From positions 1,612,001 to 1,676,000 of the forward strand of contig NZ_CP047020.1 of assembly GCF_009796285.1 (NCBI RefSeq): a stretch of DNA of 64,000 nucleotides. The letters are read 5' to 3'. Positions 36,712 through 45,604 of the stretch are shown in pieces. Made by a program: the position numbers and the translations under genes. The first letter of the stretch is position 1. Each line of letters starts with the position of its first letter. This stretch comes from Streptomyces broussonetiae. Lineage in GTDB: Bacteria > Actinomycetota > Actinomycetes > Streptomycetales > Streptomycetaceae. The notes under the pieces are model-generated. The model saw only the letters and a list, made by a program, of their open reading frames with translations. It was not told the DNA's origin and did no database searches.

Positions 36712-37125
36712 CTACAGCGCTCGCAATCCCGCGATGACCTCGCGCAGAATCCGCTCGTCGGGCAGGTGCGCCGGGGGCACGGGGCGGCTGATGGCCACAC
36801 AGCCGAGTTCGAGGAGATCCCCGAGGAGCACCCTGACCACGCCCACGGGCAGGTCCGCGTCCGCGGCGAGTTCGGCAACGGACTGCGTCTCCGTGCGGCA
36901 CAGCCGAACGAGCGTCCGGTGCTCGGGGCCGAGGGCGGCGTCTTCCCCGCGCGCCGCGGCCGCGGGGTCGAGGGTGACGAGGGCGATCAGGTCGAAGCGC
37001 ACCCCGGTGGGCCCCGGCTGGGTGCGTCCGCCCGTCATGGCGTAGGGGCGGACCAGGGGCCCGGCCTCGCCGTCGTACCACCAGCTGCCCGCCTCCCGAG
37101 GGCCGTCCATCGGGTTCTCGGTCAT
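36712..37125 (-). CDS. cvnC: Conservon DUF742 protein CvnC
   Basis: The 137-residue DUF742 protein has VRPYAMTGGRTQP, then LVTLDP, EHRTLVRLCRTETQSVAELA and LPVGVVRVLLGDLLELG, a winged-helix-like domain. It is the third component of conservon complexes. It begins 19 bp after the cvnB stop, so the two are clearly in one operon. The end is followed by a 197-nt spacer before cvnD. Confidence 0.92.
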   Translation of the reverse strand: MTENPMDGPREAGSWWYDGEAGPLVRPYAMTGGRTQPGPTGVRFDLIALVTLDPAAAARGEDAALGPEHRTLVRLCRTETQSVAELAADADLPVGVVRVLLGDLLELGCVAISRPVPPAHLPDERILREVIAGLRAL

Positions 37126-37144
37126 CGATGCCGTCCCTCCCGGC

Positions 37145-37582
37145 TCATCCGGCGGCAGGGGGCTGTGCGGCGGCGCGCGGTGGTGTGTAGAGGTGTTCGC
37201 CGACGCGCTTGACCAGGCGTGCCATCTCGTAGGCGACCAGCCCCATGTCGGCGGTGGCGGCGGTGAGCACGGCAAGGCAGGATCCGTCGCCCGCGGCGGC
37301 CACGAAGAGGAACGCGTCGTCCATCTCGACCATGGTCTGCCGCACTCCACCCGCTCCGAAGTGCCGTCCTGCGCCTTTGGCGAGGCTGTGGAAACCGGAG
37401 GCGACGGCGGCGAGGTGCTCGGCGTCCTCACGTGCCAGGCCGGTGGACGCGCCGACGGCCAGCCCGTCGTTGGAGAGCACGACGGCGTGTCGTACCTCGC
37501 TCACCCGCATCACCAGGTCGTCCAGCAGCCAGTCCAGTTCGCCGGACAGCCGGCCGGCCCTCGTGTTGGGATCCTGGATCAT
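37145..37582 (-). CDS. cvnB: Conservon roadblock protein CvnB
   Basis: The 145-residue roadblock/LC7 protein reads WLLDDLVMRVSEVRHAVVLS, then GASTGLAREDAEHLAAVASG, GRHFGAGGVRQTMVEMDDAF and YEMARLVKRVGEHL. It acts as scaffold or activator for the CvnD GTPase. Its ATG overlaps the cvnA stop (ATGA, 37579-37582), so the two are translationally coupled. Confidence 0.92.
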   Translation of the reverse strand: MIQDPNTRAGRLSGELDWLLDDLVMRVSEVRHAVVLSNDGLAVGASTGLAREDAEHLAAVASGFHSLAKGAGRHFGAGGVRQTMVEMDDAFLFVAAAGDGSCLAVLTAATADMGLVAYEMARLVKRVGEHLYTPPRAAAQPPAAG

Positions 37583-40146
37583 GCCGGGTCTCCTTCGCTG
37601 CTGTCACTGGCCGAGTCGTCTTCCAGGGCGGTGGGGCGGCCGGGAAGCCTGCCGCCGCCGCGCACCCAGCCGTCGCGGTAGGCCGCCATGCGGTCCCGCA
37701 CCAGTTCGGGGGTCCGCAAGTCGTCGCCGTGCTGCACGCGTTCCGGCACCTGCTCCCGAGCATGCTGGCGCCGCAGCTGTGGGGCGAGGCTTGCCTGGCG
37801 TATCCGGCGCGGGAGGTCGTCGGAGGGCTCGGAGTCGGTGGGCGGACGGTGCGGCCTCAAGGCCGTGACTCCGGGGGGCGGGGTTTCGCCGGTGCTGCCA
37901 GGGTGGCCCGGACCGGTCGTCGTCCCGTCCCTGCTCAGGTCATCAGCCGTGCTGCGCGGTTCGGGGAGGGTTGCCGCGAGGGCGGGGCGGTCCGGCAGTA
38001 CGGCGACGGGCTCCTGGTGCCGGCTCGTGCCGGGGACCTGTGCGTACGCGCGCTCGCGCGCGTGGTGTTCCTGTCCGGCCCGGAGGGGGGCGGGTTCCGT
38101 GGATCCGTTGTGGAGCAGGGCCGTGGGCAGCAGGACGACGGCGGTCGTGCCGCCGTACGGAGACGCCCGCAGGTGCACCTTGACATCGTGCCGGGAGGCG
38201 AGCCGGCTGACCACGAAGAGTCCGAGCCGGTCACTGTCGAACAGGTCGAGGGCCTCGGACTGTTCGATGCGCCGGTTGGCCTCCGCGAGGGTCTCGGTGC
38301 CCATGCCGAGTCCCCGGTCCTCGACCTCCAGGGCGTAGCCGTTGCCGACGGGTTCGCCGGTGATGCGCACGCGTGTGTGCGGTGGTGAGAACTGCGCGGC
38401 GTTCTCGACGAGTTCGGCGAGCAGATGAGTGAGGTCGGCGACAGCGGCGCCGATGACGTGGGCCTCGGGGAGTTGGCGCACTTCCACGCGCGCGTAGTCC
38501 TCGATTTCCGAGACTGCGGCCCGTACGACGTTGGTGAGGGAGACCGGCATGCGCCAGGCCCGGCCGGGTGCCGACCCCGACAGGATGATCAGGCTCTCGG
38601 CGTGCCGTCGCATCCGGGTGGTGAGGTGGTCCAGGCGGAACAGGTCGCTCAGCTCGTCGGGGTCGTCCGAGCGGCGCTCCATGCTGTCGAGGAGGCTGAG
38701 CTGGCGGTGGACCAGCACCTGGCTGCGGCGGGCGAGGTTGACGAAGACTCCGGAGATGCCGCCGGCGAGTTCGGCGCGTTCCACGGCGGCGCGCAGGGCG
38801 GCGCGGTGGACGGTGGTCAGGGCTTCCGTGACCTGACCCGTCTCGTCCTCGGCCGGTGGTCCCGCGGGTGCTTCCGCCCGGATGTCGAGTTCTTCGCCCG
38901 CGCGCAGTCTGCGCATCGCCTCCGGAAGCTTGCGGTGGGCGATTTCCAGGGCGTCGTTGCGCAGGCTCACGAGTTCGACCACCAGCCCGCGTCCGATGCG
39001 GACGGAGATGACCAGCGAGGCGGCGACCGCGGCCAGGCCGAGGAGCACGGCGGCACCGGCCGGGCTGAGCAGTCCGCGCGTGACCGGGTCGGCGCGGCCG
39101 GCGACGGTCCGGCCGGTGGCCGTCGCGACGCTCCGCATTCCGTCCTGCACGCGTGCGTGGACCGTGCTCCAGGTGCTCTGGACAGCCGTGCCGATCGACC
39201 TGGTGCCCGGCCCGGCGGCGAGGATCTCGTCCTCGACGGTGCCGAGGGAGGTGTAGCCGTCGCCGTCGGCCAGTTCCCGCCAGGCGGCGCGCTGGGCGGC
39301 AGGGAGATCGGCGACGGCCGTCTCGATGAGGGTGCGGCGCGTGGCGACGGCGGCGCCGAACATCCGTAGCCGCTCGCCCTGGAGACCGCCCGTGGTCCGC
39401 GCGCCGCCCAGCAAGGTGTCCTCCTGGGCCAGTGCCTCGGCGGCCCGGGAGAATTCGAGCAGGACACGCGCGTCGGCGCCGACGTCGGCCTGTTGAATAC
39501 CCGTCAGGGCGCCGTCCACGGCGAAGGCCGCCCCAATGGTCTTCGTGTACTGCGCGTACGCGGTGTTCCAGTCGGCCTTGTGCTCGAGTACGGCCGTTCG
39601 CAGCGCGCGCAGATGCTCGGCGCCGGCGACGAAGGCGTCGAGACGCCCGGAGACGTCGGCGGGCAGCTCCTCGCTGTCGGCCACGGTGCTGTGGTCGCCG
39701 AGCCGCAGTTCGGCAACGGCCCGGTCGCTGCGGGCGGCCAGGCCCCGCAGGTCACTGCCGTCGTCCGTGCCCGGCGCGGTGGCGTAACGCACGGCCGCGG
39801 TGCGCTCGGCCTGCAGGGCGGTGACGGCCGTGGCCACCGGGGTGCGCAGTTCGGCGTCGACCTGCTGGGCCTGGCGCAACCGGGCGACGTCCTGGGCGGT
39901 GCTGACGGTTGCATACGCCCACAGGGCGAGCAGCGAGACAACGGGAACCATCAGCAGGCTGACAACCTTGGCACGCACGGTACGAGGGCGCAGGTACCGG
40001 CGGTTCCCACGCGCGCGTGCCTGTGCTGATGACGTGCCGAAGCGGCGGTCGGTGACCTCGTCTGCGGGCGGTCCGGCGTGTGCACGGCGGCCACGCGGGG
40101 CGTGTGCCTGGGCGTCGGCCTTCGAGGGTGTTCGGGGTGGGCGCAT
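37579..40146 (-). CDS. cvnA: Conservon sensor kinase-like protein CvnA
   Basis: The 855-residue membrane protein has a disordered N-terminus, TM1 about residues 62-82, an extracytoplasmic helical sensor of nitrate/nitrite-sensing (NIT) type, TM2 about 362-385, a HAMP-like segment and an HATPase domain: N-box ENAAQFS near 582, DRGLGMG near 609 and GLFVVSRLA near 643. A Pro/Arg-rich tail of about 175 residues follows. I see no phosphorylatable-His motif of a standard kinase, in line with conservon proteins. It probably receives the outside signal for the CvnB-C-D module. Its start lies 48 bp after the MHYT gene. Confidence 0.92.
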   Translation of the reverse strand: MRPPRTPSKADAQAHAPRGRRAHAGPPADEVTDRRFGTSSAQARARGNRRYLRPRTVRAKVVSLLMVPVVSLLALWAYATVSTAQDVARLRQAQQVDAELRTPVATAVTALQAERTAAVRYATAPGTDDGSDLRGLAARSDRAVAELRLGDHSTVADSEELPADVSGRLDAFVAGAEHLRALRTAVLEHKADWNTAYAQYTKTIGAAFAVDGALTGIQQADVGADARVLLEFSRAAEALAQEDTLLGGARTTGGLQGERLRMFGAAVATRRTLIETAVADLPAAQRAAWRELADGDGYTSLGTVEDEILAAGPGTRSIGTAVQSTWSTVHARVQDGMRSVATATGRTVAGRADPVTRGLLSPAGAAVLLGLAAVAASLVISVRIGRGLVVELVSLRNDALEIAHRKLPEAMRRLRAGEELDIRAEAPAGPPAEDETGQVTEALTTVHRAALRAAVERAELAGGISGVFVNLARRSQVLVHRQLSLLDSMERRSDDPDELSDLFRLDHLTTRMRRHAESLIILSGSAPGRAWRMPVSLTNVVRAAVSEIEDYARVEVRQLPEAHVIGAAVADLTHLLAELVENAAQFSPPHTRVRITGEPVGNGYALEVEDRGLGMGTETLAEANRRIEQSEALDLFDSDRLGLFVVSRLASRHDVKVHLRASPYGGTTAVVLLPTALLHNGSTEPAPLRAGQEHHARERAYAQVPGTSRHQEPVAVLPDRPALAATLPEPRSTADDLSRDGTTTGPGHPGSTGETPPPGVTALRPHRPPTDSEPSDDLPRRIRQASLAPQLRRQHAREQVPERVQHGDDLRTPELVRDRMAAYRDGWVRGGGRLPGRPTALEDDSASDSSEGDPA

Positions 40147-40194
40147 GGCCTCCTCGCTCGGGACGTGGGTCGGGGCGCTCGGGCAGGGCTCCCA

Positions 40195-40968
40195 CTAGTG
40201 GGTGACACTCTCGACGGGCCGCTGGGCGATGGCGGATGCCTCGCGCTCGTCGGCCGTGGGCGAGAGGGCGACGAAGGCCGAGGTGATGAAAAGGTAGGAC
40301 CCGAGGCCGACGGCGAGGGGGAAGATGAACTGCATCGCCGTGGCCCCGGGCAGCGCCTCGCCGGAGGGGTTCACACGCACGCGCACCGCGAACATCCCGG
40401 TGTAGTGCATGCTGCTGACGGCCGCTCCCATGACGAGGGAGGCGATGGTGACCGCAAGGGGCGACTTGATGTTGAGGCCGGCCCACAGGGCCGCGGTCGC
40501 CGCGACGACGGCGATCAGCACCGACACTCCGACGAGGACGGGGTCGTAGCGGACGTCTCCATGCAGCCGGACCGCCGCCATGCCCAGGTAGTGCATGCTG
40601 GCGACGCCCAGCCCGGTGGTGAGTCCGCCGAGGAGGAGCGCCCGGTTGCGGTCGCGGCTGTAGCCGACGGCGAAGACGCCGGCGCAGACGACGACCATCG
40701 CGACGAGGAGGCTGAGGATGGTCAGCGGTACGTCGTAGCGGATGTCGGTGCCGCTGACGCGGAAACCGAGCATGGCCACGAAGTGCATGGTCCAGATGCC
40801 CGTGCCGATCGCGGAGGCCGCGGTGACAAGCCAGTTGCGGCGCGAGCGACCCGTCGTGGCGAGCGCGCGGACAGTGCAGCGCAGTCCGAGTGCGGCGCCC
40901 GTGCAGGCCATCACGTACGACAGTACGGGGGTCAGCCAGCCGAAGGCGGCGTGGTCCAGGTGTCCCAT
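40195..40968 (-). CDS. MHYT-domain integral membrane sensor
   Basis: The 257-residue protein has about seven membrane helices and three MHYT-type motifs at equivalent positions (TMHFVAMLG, SMHYLGMAA, SMHYTGMFAV), each followed by a Met/Ala helix. MHYT domains are proposed to bind copper and sense O2, CO or NO. There is no attached output domain. It ends 48 bp before cvnA on the same strand and is probably the first gene of that operon, which makes it a candidate signal input for the conservon. The ATG at 40968 is preferred to a TTG two codons earlier. Confidence 0.9.
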   Translation of the reverse strand: MGHLDHAAFGWLTPVLSYVMACTGAALGLRCTVRALATTGRSRRNWLVTAASAIGTGIWTMHFVAMLGFRVSGTDIRYDVPLTILSLLVAMVVVCAGVFAVGYSRDRNRALLLGGLTTGLGVASMHYLGMAAVRLHGDVRYDPVLVGVSVLIAVVAATAALWAGLNIKSPLAVTIASLVMGAAVSSMHYTGMFAVRVRVNPSGEALPGATAMQFIFPLAVGLGSYLFITSAFVALSPTADEREASAIAQRPVESVTH

Positions 40969-41109
40969 GGCCAAGGGACGCTAGGGGGCACAGGCGCACA
41001 CAGGGGGCGCATTTCGAAACCTGCTGGAATATGACACGCAGATGTGGTGGAACGATCGGGTCCAGCCCGAACATGTGCACCTGGGTATCCCCCATGACGG
41101 TGAGGAATC

Positions 41110-41718
41110 ATGCGGAACATGAGCGACGACCACACACATGTGCAGGAATTCTTCGGCGCCCGGGCGGCCGACTGGGACAGCCGGTTCCCCGACGACGGCC
41201 CCGCCTACGCGGCTGCCGTGGCCGACCTCGGGCTGCGGGCGGGGGACCGCGTGCTGGACGCGGGCTGCGGCACCGGGCGTGCCCTGACGCCGCTGCGGGC
41301 CGCCGTGGGCCCCTCCGGAGTGGTGCTCGGCGCCGATCTGACTGTGGCAATGCTCGAGGCCGCCGTACGGGCGGGGCGGGACCGGGAGGGGCGGCTGCTG
41401 CTCGCGGACGTCGCTGCGCTGCCACTGCGATCGCAGTCCCTGGACGCCGTGTTCGCGGCCGGCCTGATCGCCCATCTGCCGCGCCCGGTGGACAACCTGC
41501 GGGAACTGGCCCGGGTGGCACGGCCGGGTGGCACGCTTGCCCTGTTCCATCCCATCGGGCGGGCCGCCCTGGCGGCGCGGCAGGGACGGCAGATCACGCC
41601 CGACGACCTGCGCGCCGAGCCCAACCTCGCTCCACTCCTGGCCCGTTCGGGCTGGCGCATCAGGTCGTACGTCGATGAGGACGCGCGTTTCCTTGCGCTC
41701 GCCACACGCGAGAACTGA
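41110..41718 (+). CDS. Class I SAM-dependent methyltransferase
   Basis: The 202-residue protein has the SAM-binding motif VLDAGCGTGRALTPL at about residues 48-62, an acidic loop LGADLTVAMLEAA, and LPRPVDNLRELARVARPGGT as motif III. It is a methyltransferase-11-type enzyme of unknown substrate. GAGGA precedes the ATG. It is divergent from the MHYT gene and convergent with the hydrolase gene. Confidence 0.88.
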   Translation: MRNMSDDHTHVQEFFGARAADWDSRFPDDGPAYAAAVADLGLRAGDRVLDAGCGTGRALTPLRAAVGPSGVVLGADLTVAMLEAAVRAGRDREGRLLLADVAALPLRSQSLDAVFAAGLIAHLPRPVDNLRELARVARPGGTLALFHPIGRAALAARQGRQITPDDLRAEPNLAPLLARSGWRIRSYVDEDARFLALATREN

Positions 41719-41774
41719 ACTTCCTGTCGGCTCCGAGTCCTCCTCGCGCCGCCGCGTCGCAGCAACACCTCAGG

Positions 41775-42530
41775 TCAGTCCGTCCCGGCGACGGCCGCCA
41801 CGAAGGCGTCGGGGTTGTCGAGCATGACGTTGTGCCCGGCCTCGGGCACCGTCACCACCCGTACCCCGGCGGCTTCCAGGCTCTCCCGGCCCGCCAGTTC
41901 GCCGCTGTGCTCGCCCTGGAGGTAGATCCGCTCCACGGGGAGCCCCTCGAGGATCGTGCGCATGACGGGTTCGGAGCCCTGACGCAGACCGACGGCGCTG
42001 CGGTGCAGGGCACGCGGATCAGCCAGCCGCATGGTGGCCGCCCACAACGGGCCGACGGCCTCCAGCACGTGCGCGTGCTCTTTCCCGACGAACTCGTCTT
42101 CACCGTAGGCGGCGATGCCGCTGCTGCCGGCGGTCGGCTGCGGGGGAGCGTCCAGGTTCGCCTCTGTGAGGACCAACCGGGAGACGAGGTCGGGCCGCCG
42201 GTGGGCGAGCACCAGGGCCACGGAACCGCCCATGCTGTGCGCGATCAACTCGGCTCCGGTGACTGCGGCCTCGTCCAGCGCGACGGCCACCGCGTCGGCG
42301 TGCTCCCGCAGTGTGTACCCGAAGTGCGCGGGCCGGTCGCTGATGCCATGACCCGGAAGGTCCACGAACAGACTCCGTATGCCCGCGAGTTCGGGCCGGG
42401 CCGCGACATGCGCGTGGTACACGGCGGACATCGAGCCGAGTCCGTGCAGATACACCCTGGCAGGCTGTTCCCCCGGCGCCTCCGTCCAGCGGATGCAGCT
42501 TCCCTCGCTGTCGAATACGGCCTGCTTCAT
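41775..42530 (-). CDS. Alpha/beta-fold hydrolase
   Basis: The 251-residue enzyme has the oxyanion-hole motif HGLGSMS, the nucleophile elbow AHSMGGS with Ser99, and a C-terminal His in PEAGHNVML. The acid residue is probably in the strand RIYLQGEHSGE. It hydrolyses an unknown ester or similar bond in the cytosol. The ATG at 42530 has GGAGGGG upstream. It is divergent from the PadR gene across a palindrome, and so probably under PadR control. Confidence 0.9.
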   Translation of the reverse strand: MKQAVFDSEGSCIRWTEAPGEQPARVYLHGLGSMSAVYHAHVAARPELAGIRSLFVDLPGHGISDRPAHFGYTLREHADAVAVALDEAAVTGAELIAHSMGGSVALVLAHRRPDLVSRLVLTEANLDAPPQPTAGSSGIAAYGEDEFVGKEHAHVLEAVGPLWAATMRLADPRALHRSAVGLRQGSEPVMRTILEGLPVERIYLQGEHSGELAGRESLEAAGVRVVTVPEAGHNVMLDNPDAFVAAVAGTD

Positions 42531-42565
42531 CGTGCCCCTCCCCGGATGTTCCGACTCCATGGAGA

Positions 42566-42585
42566 ATACATCGCCACCGATGTAT
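42566..42585. promoter_or_regulatory. Predicted PadR operator
   Basis: ATACATCG-CCAC-CGATGTAT is a perfect 8-bp-arm palindrome midway between the hydrolase and PadR starts; PadR sites often contain ATGT-N8-ACAT-like symmetry. TACATCGCCAC (42567-42577) also recurs inverted as GTGGCGATGTA at 42606-42616, over the PadR start codon, giving a possible second half-site. Confidence 0.65.
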
Positions 42586-42605
42586 GACGGCACGACTGTA
42601 TTGAT

Positions 42606-43175
42606 GTGGCGATGTACAGCGCCCTGCGGGAGAATGCGGCTGTGCTCGAACTCGCCATCCTCGGTTTCCTCTACGACGCCCCGCTGCACGGATACGTCCT
42701 GCGCCGTCACATCGCTGCCCTCACCGGACACGTACGGCCCGTCGCCGAGAGCACGCTGTACCCGGCGATCAAACGGCTCGAGAAAGCGGGCCTGCTGGTC
42801 CGGGCCACCGAGCCCGGCGCCGTGGCCGCACCGCGCCATGTGCTGCGGCTGACCGAGGAGGGCGGGCTCGAGCTGAGGCGCAGGCTCACCGAGCCCGCGC
42901 AGCGCGAGATCACCGACGAGAACCACTGGTTCGCGCTGCTCGCGTTCCTGCGGCACCTGGAGGACCCGGCAGCCCAGGCGGCCGTGCTGCGACGCCGGCT
43001 GGCCTTCCTGGAGGAGCCGGCGAGCTTCTTCTACGACGGTGACCGGCCGCTGCGCGCCGAGGAGTTGGACGATCCCTTCCGGCGCGGTGTCCTCACCATC
43101 GCGCGGGCCACGAGCCGGGCCGAACTCGCCTGGCTGCGCGACACTCTCGCGTCACTCGACGACGTCCGCCGCTGA
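42606..43175 (+). CDS. PadR-family transcriptional regulator
   Basis: The 189-residue protein has the PadR winged helix (AILGFLYDAPLHGYVLRRHI, then STLYPAIKRLEKAGLLVRAT and HVLRLTEEGG) and a C-terminal Vir-type helical dimerisation domain (WFALLAFLRHLEDPAAQAAV). It probably represses the divergent hydrolase gene and itself. It may start at GTG 42606 or ATG 42612; either start codon overlaps a predicted operator half-site. Its 3' end overlaps the convergent MpaB-type gene by 24 bp. Confidence 0.9.
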   Translation: MAMYSALRENAAVLELAILGFLYDAPLHGYVLRRHIAALTGHVRPVAESTLYPAIKRLEKAGLLVRATEPGAVAAPRHVLRLTEEGGLELRRRLTEPAQREITDENHWFALLAFLRHLEDPAAQAAVLRRRLAFLEEPASFFYDGDRPLRAEELDDPFRRGVLTIARATSRAELAWLRDTLASLDDVRR

Positions 43176-44058
43176 GGAGCCAGGGCGCCGCATCGGGCAG
43201 CCGCGCAGTCCGGGAACCGGGCGCGTTCCCAGATCGGCGACGTGGTAGCCCTTCGGATAGCCCTTGACCTCCCAGTTCTGCCGTGCGTAGTGCGGGCTGC
43301 GGCGCGGCGGCAGCAGTCGCAGGAACCGGCCTCGCGCGCGTACGGCGCGGCGCACGAGTGCGGTGGTGGCCGCACCGGGCGACTGGTAACGGAACGCGCG
43401 CAGCAGGGACTCGTCGAGCAGGGCGAGTGTCGCCGTGCGCAGCACGGGCGCCAGCAGGCGTGGATACCAGGACGCCATCAGGTCGAGGGTGGCGTCGGAG
43501 ACCCGTCGGGCCTGTTCGTCCCAGCCGAAGTGGTCCCGCTCGTAGGCGTCGAGGAGTGCCTCGAACTCCTCGTAGCTGCGGGGGACGTCGGGGATGCCCA
43601 TGTGACGGCCGAGCGTGCGGTAGTACTCGGCGGCGGCGACGATCTCGTGCCGGGACAGTTGACGCCAGCCGTAGGCATCGATCCAGCGTCTGGGCGTGAC
43701 GACGAAGGTGCTCAGCACGTACCGCATGTCGTCGTCGCCGATGTCGTAGCTGCGGTGCATCTGGTTGATGCGGCGGATCGCCGTGCGGCCCTCCTCGGCG
43801 GCGAAGCCGTGCTCCACGATGGCGTCAAGGAGCAGCACGGTGTCGTCGTACCGCTTCTGTGTGCGGCAGGTCAGTTCCGCCGTCTCGGCGAGCAGTCGGC
43901 CGATGCTCGGTACCGCGTAGGTGCGGTACAGGGCCAGCTCGAGAGCGCGCGTGTAGTCCCAGGGAAACTCGAACACCGCACTCAGCCGGTAGATCTCCAC
44001 CGCGTCCGCCACCGGATCCAGCCGGCGGATCCGGTCGAGCCTCTCGAAGCCGCTTCAC
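43152..44058 (-). pseudogene. MpaB-type oxygenase (DUF2236), frameshifted at the fourth codon
   Basis: From a GTG at 44012 an open frame of 286 residues matches the oxygenase-MpaB/DUF2236 family: VEIYRLSAVFEFPWDYTRAL, NQMHRSYDIGDDDMRYVLST, VTPRRWIDAYGWRQLSRHE. These are haem-type, latex-clearing-protein relatives. The proper start is probably GTG 44058, preceded by AAGGAGGG, encoding V-K-R-L; one extra base then shifts the frame before E-R-L-D-R-I-R-R-L-D-P-V, which rejoins the main frame. If the extra base is real, only the shorter form can be made, and it lacks a ribosome site. A sequencing error would restore a normal 301-residue protein. Confidence 0.7.
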
Positions 44059-44360
44059 CGCGCCGCCCTCCTTCTCCGAAGACGGCTCAACTCTACATTG
44101 AGTGACGACAGATGAGCGATGAGCGACGAACCGGCCAGGGGGCGGCAATGGTGTGCACACAATGTGTTCGAGGCTGTGACGGTGGTGACCCGCGGTCGCC
44201 TCAGCCGTCCACGGGCTCCGGCGGCGCGCTCGTCCGCCATGGCCGTTTCGCCCCCGTCCAGGCGGAAACCTGCAGCTCCGCGTGGTGTGAGGAGTCGTGA
44301 CAACGGCCTCCCGCTCGCACTAGGGTGCGCGCCGTTGGACGAACCATTGGGGAGGCAGGG
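44059..44360. other. Divergent intergenic region
   Basis: It lies between the MpaB-type gene and the hypothetical gene at 44361 and should hold both promoters. An AT-richer patch (44088-44115) sits just upstream of the MpaB-type gene. I see no gene in it. Confidence 0.45.
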
Positions 44361-45239
44361 ATGGCCGGGACGGACGATGGGGCCGTCGCCGCCGCGGACG
44401 ATGCGCTGTACGTGCTGACGGCGGTACTGCTGACGCCGGCACAGTTTCCGAGCGTTCTGGGCGACGACTATCCCGAGGCGTGCGGAGCGCTGGGACTCGC
44501 ACCCCGTGCCGACGGGTACGGCCTGGTGCTGGGCCAGGACGGCGACGGCGCCCGCTGGACGGTCGTCATCGACGACGTCTCGCTGGTCGCCGTGGCGATC
44601 GCGTCCTGGGACTGCGGCATGGAGTACGAACTTTCGCCGGACGAGCGCGCGGTCGTGGCCGCTCTGCCCGGCTGGCCCCTGGCGGTCGCCGTAGCGGCCC
44701 CCGGCGTCCCCGCTCCGCACGACCCCGCCCCCGAGGTGGCGGACGGGCCGCTGTTGAGCCCTCCGGACACCGGCATCTGGGGACCGGCACAGCGACGCCT
44801 GGGCGCCGACGAGATCGCGCTGCAGTGGGCGGCGTGGCGGGAGCAGATCAACGACGCGGAATTCAACGTGCCTGACGGACCGGCGGACGTCACGCAACCC
44901 TCGTCGCCGGGCGAGGAGAACGCTGTGGCCGCAGAGCCCGCACCGGAGGGCGGGAAGGTGCCGCACAGCGGTCACCGCGGTGTCCGGCGGGTGCTCGCGG
45001 AGGCTCGTGCCTACGTCGACTCGCCGCCGCCGCTGGGCCGGGTGCGCTCGTCTTTCGCCCCGGGGGACGCACGTACGCTGCGCGCCGACGGCCCCGGCTG
45101 GTCGATCGTGGCTCGCACCGACGACATCGCGTTCGTGCTTCTGGACGACAAGCCCGGCGAGGTCCTGCCGGTGGGCCGGGGTCCCGAACTGCCGGGCCTG
45201 CTGGATGCGCTCGACAAGATGGCCGTGCGGCCCGTCTGA
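44361..45239 (+). CDS. Hypothetical protein (292 aa)
   Basis: The ATG has a strong ribosome site (GGGGAGG, 9 nt upstream). The protein has two similar-looking ends, DGYGLVLGQDGDGARWTVVI at the N-terminus and DGPGWSIVARTDDIAFVLLD at the C-terminus, separated by an acidic Pro/Ala linker. Both ends contain a G-W/R-S/T-x-V/I pattern, so it may be an internal repeat of a small beta domain. There is no signal or membrane segment. I cannot assign a family or function. Confidence 0.75.
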   Translation: MAGTDDGAVAAADDALYVLTAVLLTPAQFPSVLGDDYPEACGALGLAPRADGYGLVLGQDGDGARWTVVIDDVSLVAVAIASWDCGMEYELSPDERAVVAALPGWPLAVAVAAPGVPAPHDPAPEVADGPLLSPPDTGIWGPAQRRLGADEIALQWAAWREQINDAEFNVPDGPADVTQPSSPGEENAVAAEPAPEGGKVPHSGHRGVRRVLAEARAYVDSPPPLGRVRSSFAPGDARTLRADGPGWSIVARTDDIAFVLLDDKPGEVLPVGRGPELPGLLDALDKMAVRPV

Positions 45240-45421
45240 GGCCCGGCGGCCCGTCGCCCCGCACCGGCCCCGGGCGTCGCGCTGCGGTGATCAGCGCGAC
45301 GCCCGGGGCCGGGCTGCCGAACAGCGCGGCGCCCGGCACCAGTTGGCCTCTGCGGCGCCTGGACGGGCGCCTGCGACAGGTCCGGCATCTGGGCGAGCCT
45401 CGCCCGCCGCTCGGCGTCGCC

Positions 45422-45604
45422 TCAGCGGCCGAGTTCCTTGCGGGTGACCCGGCGGAGCCTGCGCCGCTGCGAAGGGTCCAGCGCCAGGTACGCCACCGCC
45501 GGGACCCCGACCACGATCAGGAACGCCACCCACCAGGGCAGCCATATCAGCAGGATCAGCCCGACCGCCACACCCCCTGCGGCGATCTTCGCGTTCTTGG
45601 ACAT
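45422..45604 (-). CDS. Small membrane protein (60 aa)
   Basis: The 60-residue protein has MSKNAKIAAGGVAVGLILLI followed by WLPWWVAFLIVVGVPAVAYL, which form one or two membrane segments, and a basic tail DPSQRRRLRRVTRKELGR that would lie in the cytosol. AAGGAGG sits seven bases before the ATG. Such small proteins are common in Streptomyces; the role is unknown. Confidence 0.75.
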   Translation of the reverse strand: MSKNAKIAAGGVAVGLILLIWLPWWVAFLIVVGVPAVAYLALDPSQRRRLRRVTRKELGR

